Shown here: positions 56,594-63,695 of the stretch, in pieces
How positions within the stretch are numbered: position 1 is the first letter of the stretch
Layout: every line of letters begins with the position of its first letter
DNA from: an uncultured Alphaproteobacteria bacterium
Lineage (GTDB): Bacteria; Pseudomonadota; Alphaproteobacteria; HIMB59; GCA-002718135
DNA length: 64,000 nt
NCBI GenBank assembly: GCA_902607435.1
Contig: CACLJX010000003.1
Coordinates: forward strand, 1 to 64,000
Reading direction: 5' to 3'
Translations under genes and position numbers: made by a program
The notes under the pieces: model-generated
What the model was told of the DNA's origin: nothing
Seen by the model: only the letters and a program-made list of their open reading frames with translations
Database searches by the model: none

Positions 56594-56683
56594 TGGCGGA
56601 GAGAGAGGGATTCGAACCCTCGAAAGTATTGCTACTTTACACGCTTTCCAAGCGTGCTGATTAAACCGCTCTCACATCTCTCC
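56594..56683 (-). tRNA. tRNA-Ser(GGA), intact
   Basis: Minus-strand GGAGAGA...TCTCTCC acceptor, D-arm, anticodon stem CACGC/GCGTG with loop TTGGAAA (anticodon GGA), a long class II variable arm, T-arm GAGGG TTCGAAT CCCTC, discriminator G and encoded CCA. It is the only complete copy in the island and the target or reconstructed site of several integrations. Confidence 0.95.
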
Positions 56684-56772
56684 GTTTGAAGTTGCAAGAG
56701 CTAAATGGAGGATAAAACCAAGTTAATCACTAATATTTTTACTACCTTGTTCACTCTAATTCTTGATTCATA

Positions 56773-56868
56773 TTAACACATTCTAGTATTCAATGGGAAA
56801 TTAAGTGACGCCAAGTGACGCAAAAGTGACACAACCAAACCAACAAGTAAGAAGAGTTTTTTCATCAT
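56773..56868 (-). pseudogene. Relic of a small secreted/lipoprotein gene overlapping arm site G
   Basis: The frame starts MMKKLFLLVGLVVSLL, a good signal-peptide core, then runs into RHLASLNFPLN, which is simply the GTGACGC repeat array translated. The gene seems cut at an element end. It has a plausible AGGA upstream but no mature protein. Confidence 0.4.
56803..56833 (+). repeat. Arm-type site G: three tandem GTGACGC-type repeats
   Basis: AAGTGACGCC, AAGTGACGCA and AAAGTGACAC in tandem with a 10-base period, about 120 bases from the tRNA 5' end. The GTGACGC word matches site F at the other end of this element. Confidence 0.65.
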
Positions 56869-56888
56869 AATTATCCTAAGTAATATTG

Positions 56889-57608
56889 TTACCAATTATA
56901 TTTATCCTTGCAATCTCGAACACTTATAAAATTTCCATCTTGATCATACACTTGCATTCTTTTGCAAGAATGATTGAACAATTCATCTCTAGATAATTTT
57001 CTTTGATTTGAATATCCATCCCAATATTGTTTAATTTCTTTATATTTACTTGCTAAAACTTCATCGCTAGCCATTTCCCATTGAGTAAAATATTGTTCGG
57101 CTAAAGTTGCTCTTTGTTGAATATTTTTATTTAACTCTCCCCATGTCAGCATGCCATTATAAACATTAATAAAATCCATGATTGTTTGTGACCAAATAAT
57201 TTGTGATTGAAGCAATAAGCTTTTTAATGAATTATTATTAATTTTATTGGGATCAATCCTAGTAATGCACACTTCAATCTCTTCGACAAAAGCAACGATC
57301 ATATCTTTTTCACTATTATTGGCACGCCCATTATCTGAAAGGTGTTGGTAGGATATTAATTGCGGAACAGGGGATTTTTTATTTAAATGATCATACTTAC
57401 TTTGTTTCTCAACATATTGAATACAGCCAGCGAATTCTTTAAGGATTGCATAGTCTTCAGGAGATCCTTTTACTTTTTGTTTAGCACCTTGTTTTTCAGC
57501 ATTTTCATTTAATTGTTTTAGAGCACCCGATAAAAATGAAGCCCAATCCGCGTGAACTTGAAAAGAAAAAAATAAGAATATGATTAATAAAATTGTTTTC
57601 ATCAACAC
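56889..57608 (-). CDS. Hypothetical secreted protein
   Basis: 239 residues with a clear signal peptide (TILLIIFLFFSFQVHADW). The mature part is mostly helical by composition (NENAEKQGAKQKVKG; KYKEIKQYWDGYSNQRK) with four Cys and a C-terminal CKRMQVYDQDGNFISVRDC segment. I recognise no family. It overlaps the upstream secreted gene by 7 bases, so the two are likely made together. Confidence 0.75.
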   Translation of the reverse strand: MLMKTILLIIFLFFSFQVHADWASFLSGALKQLNENAEKQGAKQKVKGSPEDYAILKEFAGCIQYVEKQSKYDHLNKKSPVPQLISYQHLSDNGRANNSEKDMIVAFVEEIEVCITRIDPNKINNNSLKSLLLQSQIIWSQTIMDFINVYNGMLTWGELNKNIQQRATLAEQYFTQWEMASDEVLASKYKEIKQYWDGYSNQRKLSRDELFNHSCKRMQVYDQDGNFISVRDCKDKYNW

Positions 57609-58900
57609 CCCGTGAATATTGGAAAGCGTGTTTTAGTTGTGCTTCCACACGCATTTAAATTTTTTGGAATATCTGCGATTAATATTGGATCTTTATTAAA
57701 ATCTGAGTCTACACTAGAAGTGGCTTGCGAAGAGTTCGAGGAATATTTACTTTTACAAGCTTCCTTTATAGCAATCGCAGCTTCATCACTTGAAATATTT
57801 TTCATATTCTCAAGAATACAATCATTGTATCCGTCAGTATTAATTGTATTTGTTGTTTGTTTAGTTTGAGTTTGTTTTTTTGTTTGGGTTTTAGTTTGAG
57901 TTTTTGTTTCAGTTTTTTTTGTATTTTGTTTTGTAGTACTTGCAACTTGAGTTGATATTTCGTTCTCGTTATAAAATAAATTAGAAAAATTTTTATATGT
58001 TTGCAGTGCAACTAAACAATAATTGTCTCCTAAACCTATTTTATTTCTATTAAGAGTAGTAAAAATTTTTGAGTTATCAATTTTTTGTAGAATACGAAAA
58101 TATCTAGATGAAAATTTATCTCCAAGCCTTCCAAATCTAGAACAGGAACAGTAGAAATTTTTTTCACTTTTAGCTTCCGAGTATAAAGTTTTGGAACTTT
58201 CGCAAGGATTAAAATCAGGAAGATCAGACCTTGCATAAAATACCGCAGCATTTTCAGTATTTTTAGTTTTTATATATCCATTCCAAGGTCCGTCTCCTTT
58301 AAAACCAAGATATTTATCTGAACTTACTTGTTGAAGCATAAAAGAAAGTTGAGGTTGGTATGAACCATCACCTTTTAATCCCGCTGATTGTCCTATAATA
58401 ATTGCATTAAATAGGAATTCATCACTATTTTTGCATTTTCTTATAGAAATAGTGTTTCCAAATCTTAAGCATTTATTTTGCTTAGTTTGTATTTTGAAAT
58501 AAGAATTGGACCTATGAAGGAATAATTCTTCATTTTCAAATCTAAACAAGTATAAATTTTTTTTATATTCTCCTCCACCCCATTGGCCAGTGTAAAAATC
58601 TTCAGACAATTCATCATAGATTTTTACTTCAGCAAACAAATTAGTTTCAACTTTCTGTGTTTGATCATTCGTACTAGCAATATTTTTAAAATTCAAAAAA
58701 TCTTCCCTTGTAACTTCCTTGTCTGAAAATGGACAAATTTTTTCTTTGTTATAATATTCTACTGTCAAACCTCGTGGTGGCGGAATACCAGGAGTTTCAT
58801 AAATATTACCAGTAGAAGTTTTACAATAAAGTTTTTTTTCATACGCTTGTATTGAAAAAGAAAAAAACAAAACAAGGATTGTAATTAAAATTTTCATCAA
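57602..58900 (-). CDS. Hypothetical secreted protein with lectin-like part and KTQ-rich linker
   Basis: 432 residues, signal peptide ITILVLFFSFSIQAYEKK. Residues about 115-230 contain NKCLRFGNTISIRKCKNSDEF and KYLGFKGDGPWNGYIKTK, which weakly recall a beta-trefoil (ricin-type) fold. A low-complexity KTETKTQTKTQTKKQ linker follows near residue 335, then a small Cys module (YNDCILENMKNISSDEAAIAIKEACKSKY) and a Cys-ending tail. The function is unknown; it may bind glycans or the cell surface (inference). Confidence 0.75.
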   Translation of the reverse strand: MMKILITILVLFFSFSIQAYEKKLYCKTSTGNIYETPGIPPPRGLTVEYYNKEKICPFSDKEVTREDFLNFKNIASTNDQTQKVETNLFAEVKIYDELSEDFYTGQWGGGEYKKNLYLFRFENEELFLHRSNSYFKIQTKQNKCLRFGNTISIRKCKNSDEFLFNAIIIGQSAGLKGDGSYQPQLSFMLQQVSSDKYLGFKGDGPWNGYIKTKNTENAAVFYARSDLPDFNPCESSKTLYSEAKSEKNFYCSCSRFGRLGDKFSSRYFRILQKIDNSKIFTTLNRNKIGLGDNYCLVALQTYKNFSNLFYNENEISTQVASTTKQNTKKTETKTQTKTQTKKQTQTKQTTNTINTDGYNDCILENMKNISSDEAAIAIKEACKSKYSSNSSQATSSVDSDFNKDPILIADIPKNLNACGSTTKTRFPIFTGC

Positions 58901-59000
58901 TTCATCCTACCACGATTACGATACGGGATTAAGGGGGAAAATAACTAGAGAAAGAATAGGTTTTTAGTTGCTCAAAAGAACAACCAAAGCAAAATTAAAA

Positions 59001-59321
59001 TTAGCCCCGTCCAAATTGAGAGAGGTATAAATTACCTATGGGAAAGCGTTTGAGATAGTTAACCTCGTATTCAAATCGCCTTACGTTCTTGGACTTGCTT
59101 TTTGTCTTATCGAAGAAGATATCCAAGAGTTCGCCCAACTTAATTTGATTTAATCTTTCTGCTTTCTTTAACGTTAAGTAAGACCCGGTCTCTATCTGAG
59201 CTTCGATCTGATAAGCCCATTTGCTTGCATCACTCTTCTTCCAAAAGGATTTTGCAATGCTAATATTTTTCTTACGAACGCGAGCTTGCCACTTCTTACC
59301 GTGCTTAGTTAAATAAGCCAT
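59001..59321 (-). pseudogene. Truncated tyrosine recombinase (integrase) N-terminal fragment
   Basis: 106 residues: AYLTKHGKKWQARVRKKNISIAKSFWKKSDASKWAYQIEAQIETGSYL is the arm-DNA-binding domain of phage-type integrases, and KLGELLDIFFDKTKSKSKNVRRFEYEVNYL the start of the core-binding domain. The frame ends after RFPIGNLYLSQFGRG, so the whole catalytic domain (R-H-R-Y) is absent. Its start codon lies 13 bases from arm site F. The element can no longer move by itself. Confidence 0.82.
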
Positions 59322-59335
59322 TTATACCTTTCCGA

Positions 59336-59357
59336 GTGACGCATATGTGACGCAAGT
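59336..59357 (+). repeat. Arm-type site F: 8-mer, TAT, 8-mer direct repeat
   Basis: GTGACGCA, TAT, GTGACGCA: a perfect repeat, just upstream of the integrase start and about 75 bases from att copy 6. It shares GTGACGC with site G, so F and G mark the ends of one element. Confidence 0.7.
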
Positions 59358-59430
59358 ATGTTACATGCGTTTCTCTTTGGTAATATTTGTTGGTTATCCT
59401 AGATTAATTCCTCTTGAGTCACGCTACACG

Positions 59431-59476
59431 ACACGCTTTCCAAGCGTGCTGATTAAACCGCTCTCACATCTCTCCG
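59431..59476 (-). repeat. tRNA-Ser 5' half (island att copy 6)
   Basis: 46 bases identical to the 5' half of the intact tRNA-Ser, from acceptor GGAGAGA through D-arm and anticodon arm; beyond the anticodon arm the sequence diverges at once (GTCGTGTAGCG). The opposite half is kept compared with copies 2 and 4. It marks the right-hand boundary of the island. Confidence 0.88.
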
Positions 59477-59596
59477 GCTTATTTTTCCTATGATTTATCA
59501 CAAAAAAAATCAATAATATAAATTATATTATCACATTAATGACATACCCTATATTAACTGCTATCATTGATTTATTAACAAAGGAGAAATATTTTT

Positions 59597-59701
59597 ATGC
59601 AAAATATGCACCGTATTTTTTTCTACATATTGATTATTTTACTTCCCTTCATTTTACAAGGTTGCCAAGGATGGTTGGCACCTAATGTTGGTGCTTTCTA
59701 A
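59597..59701 (+). CDS. Tiny predicted lipoprotein (34 aa)
   Basis: Too short for the ORF track. MQNMHRIFFYILIILLPFIL followed by QGCQGWLAPNVGAF: a basic start, hydrophobic core and a lipobox-like LQGC, leaving a 13-residue lipidated peptide. AAGGAG lies 10 bases before ATG. It is convergent with the transporter operon and just outside the island. Similar entericidin-like peptides exist, but no family is assigned. Confidence 0.5.
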   Translation: MQNMHRIFFYILIILLPFILQGCQGWLAPNVGAF

Positions 59702-59768
59702 TTAATTTTATTGAATAATAAAAATAGTTATTATTTGTGTAGGGAGTTGGATTACTGTGATCAAAATA

Positions 59769-60842
59769 TTAAATGAGATTTTTATTTTGATAAATACAGC
59801 AGTGCTCTGCTGGGATATTTAATAAAACAACATCATGTGGTATAGTAGTTTCCCTCTCAACTTTAGCTTTAATTATAAGATTGTTTTTATTAACAGTAAT
59901 TAATTTATAATTACCGAAATCTTCAACAATTTCAATTTTAGCCTCTATTGTATTCTCGCTTTTATTATTAACCAATTTAATAAATTCAGATCGAATGCCT
60001 ATTTTTAACTGGCCTGATTTCACATTAGATAAATTAGTGCTTGTTTTTAGTTGTATATTGCCAATAGAAACATCAAAATCAGATAAAACCGCACAATCAT
60101 AAATATTCATTGCAGGAGAACCAATAAAATATCCAACAAATGTTGTTTGAGGTCGTTCAAATAGTTCTTTTGGGTTTCCTACTTGAACTATATTGCCTGA
60201 ATCCATTACAATAATCTTTTTAGCAAATGTCATCGCTTCGTTTTGATCATGAGTTACATAAATAAGAGTTGTATTGTATTTTTCATTTATTTCTTTTAAT
60301 TTTCTTCTTAATCTAAATTTTAGATCTGGATCAATTACCGTTAAAGGTTCATCCATTAATATTGCTGCAACATCTTCTCTAACTAACCCTCGACCAAGAG
60401 AAATTAATTGTTTTTGATCAGCAGTTAAATCCTTTGCTGCTTTATCTAAAAATAAATTTAAATTTAAAATTTCTGCAACTTCAATAACTTTAGATTTAAT
60501 TATATTTTCATCAAAATTTCTACATTTAAGAGGAAAAGCTAAATTAGAATAAACGGACATGGTATTATAAATTACTGGAAATTGAAAAACTTGAGCTATG
60601 TTTCTTTTTTCAGTTTTTACAGAAGTAATGTCAGTTCCATCAAAGAGAACAGATCCTTTAGAAGGAGAAACTAAACCTGACATGATGTTTAACATAGTAG
60701 TTTTGCCACATCCTGATGGTCCTAAAATTGCATAACAGCCCCCATCTTCCCACGTTAAAGAAAATGGATTAAGGGCATACGTAGGGTTTTCTGATTTATA
60801 ATCATAAGAATGCGCAATATTTTTTAATTCAATCTCAGCCAT
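59769..60842 (-). CDS. Glycerol/carbohydrate ABC transporter ATPase, GlpT-like
   Basis: MalK-like ATPase of 357 residues with a C-terminal TOBE/OB region. Walker A LGPSGCGKTTMLN, the QFPVIYNTMSVYSNLAFPLK block, Walker B AAILMDEPLTVIDPD and H-loop VTHDQNEAM. The signature is LTADQKQLISLGRGL instead of LSGGQ, as in GlpT of the rhizobial glycerol importer. It partners with the GlpS-like ATPase, whose stop is adjacent. Confidence 0.82.
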   Translation of the reverse strand: MAEIELKNIAHSYDYKSENPTYALNPFSLTWEDGGCYAILGPSGCGKTTMLNIMSGLVSPSKGSVLFDGTDITSVKTEKRNIAQVFQFPVIYNTMSVYSNLAFPLKCRNFDENIIKSKVIEVAEILNLNLFLDKAAKDLTADQKQLISLGRGLVREDVAAILMDEPLTVIDPDLKFRLRRKLKEINEKYNTTLIYVTHDQNEAMTFAKKIIVMDSGNIVQVGNPKELFERPQTTFVGYFIGSPAMNIYDCAVLSDFDVSIGNIQLKTSTNLSNVKSGQLKIGIRSEFIKLVNNKSENTIEAKIEIVEDFGNYKLITVNKNNLIIKAKVERETTIPHDVVLLNIPAEHCCIYQNKNLI

Positions 60843-61919
60843 TTATTTATTTTTAAAAGGAGAGAAAATAAGATTACCTTTTTCATTAAAAACATAAAGG
60901 TTTTCACTCATTATTTTCAACATCACTTTATCTCTGTTATTAAAATTTTTTACTTCATTAATTAATGATACAAATTTAAGATTATCTTGATGCAAATGTA
61001 AAATAGTTTCAGATCCGGATATTTCTGCAAGATCAACTACAAATTGAAAACCACTATCATCTAACACTATATCACTGGCTCTCAATCCAAAAAAATATTT
61101 TCCAGGTTTTATGGTTTTTAATTTATCAGGTAAATCAATCTGAACATCTTTATTCAAAATTATTTTTTTTGATTCAATACTTCCGTTCACAATGTTCATT
61201 GCTGGTTCATTTGTTATCTCAGCAACTCTAACATTTGATGGATTTTCAAAAACTTCTTTAGCTGAATCATGTTGAAGAATTTTTCCTTCATCAATGACAA
61301 TAATATTACCATTAAGTTGCATAGCTTCTAGAGGATCTGTGCTGGCATAAATTAAGATTGATTGAGAAGATAAATCACCACTAAAAATATTTTTAAATTC
61401 ATTTCTTAAATCTTCACGTAATTTATAATCTAAATTAACTAAAGGTTCGTCCAAAAGTAATATTTTTGCTTTTTTTGCTAAAGATCTAGCCAAAGCAACC
61501 CGTTGTTGTTGCCCACCTGATAATTCTTGAATTTTTCGTTTTTCAAAACCTTGAAGACCTACTTTTTTTATAGCAGAAGAAACTTCATTTTGAATATCAG
61601 AGAATTTCATTTTTCTTTGTTTTAAAGGAAATGCAATATTATCAAATACAGTCAGATGGGGGTAATTGATGAATTGTTGATAGACCATTGCTACATTTCT
61701 TTTCCAAACAGGAATAGAATTAAAATCTTTTCCTGCAAATGTAATCTGTCCCGAATCCACGGGTTGCAAACCAGCAATAGTTTTTAAAAATGAAGTTTTG
61801 CCTGAAAGTGTTCTTCCTAATAAAGTGTATAAATTGCCTGCTTTAAATTCTAATGAAATATCATTCAAATAATATTCATGCTCAGGTTTAAAGCATAAAT
61901 TTTCAGTAATCAGATTCAT
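60843..61919 (-). CDS. Glycerol/carbohydrate ABC transporter ATPase, GlpS-like
   Basis: Second ATPase of the pair, 358 residues. Walker A is LLGRTLSGKTSFLKTIAGL (the TLSGKT form typical of GlpS), Q-loop YQQFINYPHLTVFDNIAFPL, full signature LSGGQQQRVALARSL, Walker B ILLLDEPLVNLD. The switch position after it reads YASTDPLEAM, so the usual H-loop His is Thr, again like this subfamily. The C-terminal regulatory domain is present. Confidence 0.82.
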   Translation of the reverse strand: MNLITENLCFKPEHEYYLNDISLEFKAGNLYTLLGRTLSGKTSFLKTIAGLQPVDSGQITFAGKDFNSIPVWKRNVAMVYQQFINYPHLTVFDNIAFPLKQRKMKFSDIQNEVSSAIKKVGLQGFEKRKIQELSGGQQQRVALARSLAKKAKILLLDEPLVNLDYKLREDLRNEFKNIFSGDLSSQSILIYASTDPLEAMQLNGNIIVIDEGKILQHDSAKEVFENPSNVRVAEITNEPAMNIVNGSIESKKIILNKDVQIDLPDKLKTIKPGKYFFGLRASDIVLDDSGFQFVVDLAEISGSETILHLHQDNLKFVSLINEVKNFNNRDKVMLKIMSENLYVFNEKGNLIFSPFKNK

Positions 61920-61920
61920 A

Positions 61921-62769
61921 TTATTTTAAAGCTCCTGAGAGATTTCCTTTGGATAAGTATCGCTCAACAATAAAAGCTACAATGATTAATGGAGCTACAG
62001 AAACTAAGGCTGAAGCAGATAAGCTCCACCAAGGAGTAACTGATGAATTTAAAGCTACAATGGCCACTGGTAATAATTGAACTTTAGTAAATGTTAAAAT
62101 AAAGGCGAAGAAAAAATCAATCCAACCAAAAATAATGCAAAATAACCCTGCAACAATTAAACCTGGAATTGAATTGGGTAATACAACTTTAAAAAAAGCT
62201 TCAAAAGGATTGCACCCATCAATTAAAGCTGTCTCATCAATTTCTTTTGGAACTCTATTAAAAAAATCTACCATAATCCAAACAGCAATAGGCATTAACA
62301 AAACCATATAAACAAGAATCAAACCTAACAAACTGTCCAGCAATCCCAAAAAACCTAACATTAAAAAGAAAGGTATTGATAAAACAATAGGTGGCATAAT
62401 TCGTTGAGAAATAAAAAAGAAAGTGATATCGTTATTTTTTATAAATCCTGCTTTAAAGGTAAATCTTGATAAAGCATAAGCTGCTAGCGTACCAAAAATG
62501 ATACTAAGCAAACTTGCGGAACATGTTACAAATACACTATTAAAATAAGGCTCTATAATATTAACACCCCCTTTTCCTTGTGAACGAATTAGTACGCTCC
62601 ATCCTTCAAGGGAAGGCTCAAATTGTAACCAAGGAATGTATTTAGCTCCACCTGTAACAGAATTAAAATCTTTAAAAGAAGTTGAAAGAGCCCATAAAAA
62701 TGGAGCTATGACAAACATAGACCATATGGTTATAAAAAAATATTTTATAAATATATAAAAGGTTCTCAT
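61921..62769 (-). CDS. Carbohydrate ABC transporter permease, GlpQ/MalG-like
   Basis: 282 residues, six helices. The first helix (FFITIWSMFVIAPFLWALSTSFKD) and the EAA loop DETALIDGCNPFEAFFKVVLPNSIPGL are clear. Ends GNLSGALK, typical of MalG-type permeases (RGLTAGAVKG). It is one base before the GlpS-like gene and forms the membrane channel with the upstream permease. Confidence 0.85.
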   Translation of the reverse strand: MRTFYIFIKYFFITIWSMFVIAPFLWALSTSFKDFNSVTGGAKYIPWLQFEPSLEGWSVLIRSQGKGGVNIIEPYFNSVFVTCSASLLSIIFGTLAAYALSRFTFKAGFIKNNDITFFFISQRIMPPIVLSIPFFLMLGFLGLLDSLLGLILVYMVLLMPIAVWIMVDFFNRVPKEIDETALIDGCNPFEAFFKVVLPNSIPGLIVAGLFCIIFGWIDFFFAFILTFTKVQLLPVAIVALNSSVTPWWSLSASALVSVAPLIIVAFIVERYLSKGNLSGALK

Positions 62770-62774
62770 ATTAA

Positions 62775-63638
62775 TTATTTTTTAATTAGTAATTTTACAA
62801 GAAGTTTTGAAATGATAGTCAAACTTATGATCATAATAATCAAATATGTAAATGATAATGCCGCTGAGTAACCAAATTGAAACTCTCTTAGTCCTTTAAC
62901 AAAAATATAATAACTTGAGGTTTCTGTGGAAGTGCCTGGTCCTCCTGAAGTTAATACATAAACAGTATCCATTATTTTTGATGCTTCAATTAGTCGAATA
63001 ATAATTGCTCCAATTGATATGGGTGCCATAAGAGGAAATGTAACGTAAATAAATTTTCTTATCGGGCCAGCACCATCAACTGAAGCTGCTAAAAAAGGTT
63101 CCTTAGGTAATGACAGAAGGCCAGCTAATAAAAGTAAAAACATAAAAGGTGTCCATTGCCAGACTTCAACTATAATAATTGTAACTTTTGCCAAGTGTTC
63201 ATTTGTTAACCAGGGAGGAGCAATTCCAAATATACTCAGAATATCATTAACAGGACCCAATGACTCATGAAAAAAAGTTCTCCAAATAACTGTCATGATA
63301 ACTGGAGTAGTCATCATGGGGATTAAAAATAAAACTCTAAAAAATCTTTTAAAAATTATATCTCTCCAAACCATTAAAGCTAATGAAAAACCAATGATGT
63401 ATTGAAGGGATACTGTAGTAACTGACAGGAAACTTAATCTAAAAAAAGACTCCCAAAATCTACTATCATCAGTAAACAATCTTACATAATTTTCTATACC
63501 TATAAAATCTAATCCAGGATAAAAAGTATCCCAACTTGAGAGACTTAAACGAATCATAAAACCTATAGGAAAAATTAAAATTCCAATCAGGACAAACAAA
63601 CCTGGAAATAGAAATGCAAATTTATGTTTAAAATTCAT
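62775..63638 (-). CDS. Carbohydrate ABC transporter permease, GlpP/MalF-like
   Basis: 287 residues, six helices: FAFLFPGLFVLIGILIFPIGFMIRLSLSSWD start, SFFRLSFLSVTTVSLQYIIGFSLALMV, and the EAA loop AASVDGAGPIRKFIYVTFPLMAP. The STETSSYYIFVKGLREFQFGYSAALS end matches sugar/glycerol permeases. A hairpin separates it from the binding-protein gene. Confidence 0.85.
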   Translation of the reverse strand: MNFKHKFAFLFPGLFVLIGILIFPIGFMIRLSLSSWDTFYPGLDFIGIENYVRLFTDDSRFWESFFRLSFLSVTTVSLQYIIGFSLALMVWRDIIFKRFFRVLFLIPMMTTPVIMTVIWRTFFHESLGPVNDILSIFGIAPPWLTNEHLAKVTIIIVEVWQWTPFMFLLLLAGLLSLPKEPFLAASVDGAGPIRKFIYVTFPLMAPISIGAIIIRLIEASKIMDTVYVLTSGGPGTSTETSSYYIFVKGLREFQFGYSAALSFTYLIIMIISLTIISKLLVKLLIKK

Positions 63639-63656
63639 AGTTTGGGATAAATGTGT

Positions 63657-63681
63657 GTGATCGCCTAAAATAGGCGATCAC
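63657..63681 (-). promoter_or_regulatory. Intra-operon stem-loop after the binding-protein gene
   Basis: GTGATCGCCTA and TAGGCGATCAC form a perfect 11-bp stem with an AAA loop, 15 bases after the binding-protein stop. No T-run follows on the minus strand, so it probably stabilises the upstream transcript and lowers permease expression rather than ending transcription. Confidence 0.7.
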
Positions 63682-63695
63682 TAGTTTATATAAAT

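Noticed and set aside
53053-59476. Integron or CRISPR array
   Set aside because: The repeats are tRNA fragments with gene-sized, unequal spacers; there is no IntI-type integrase, no attC folding pattern and no cas gene.
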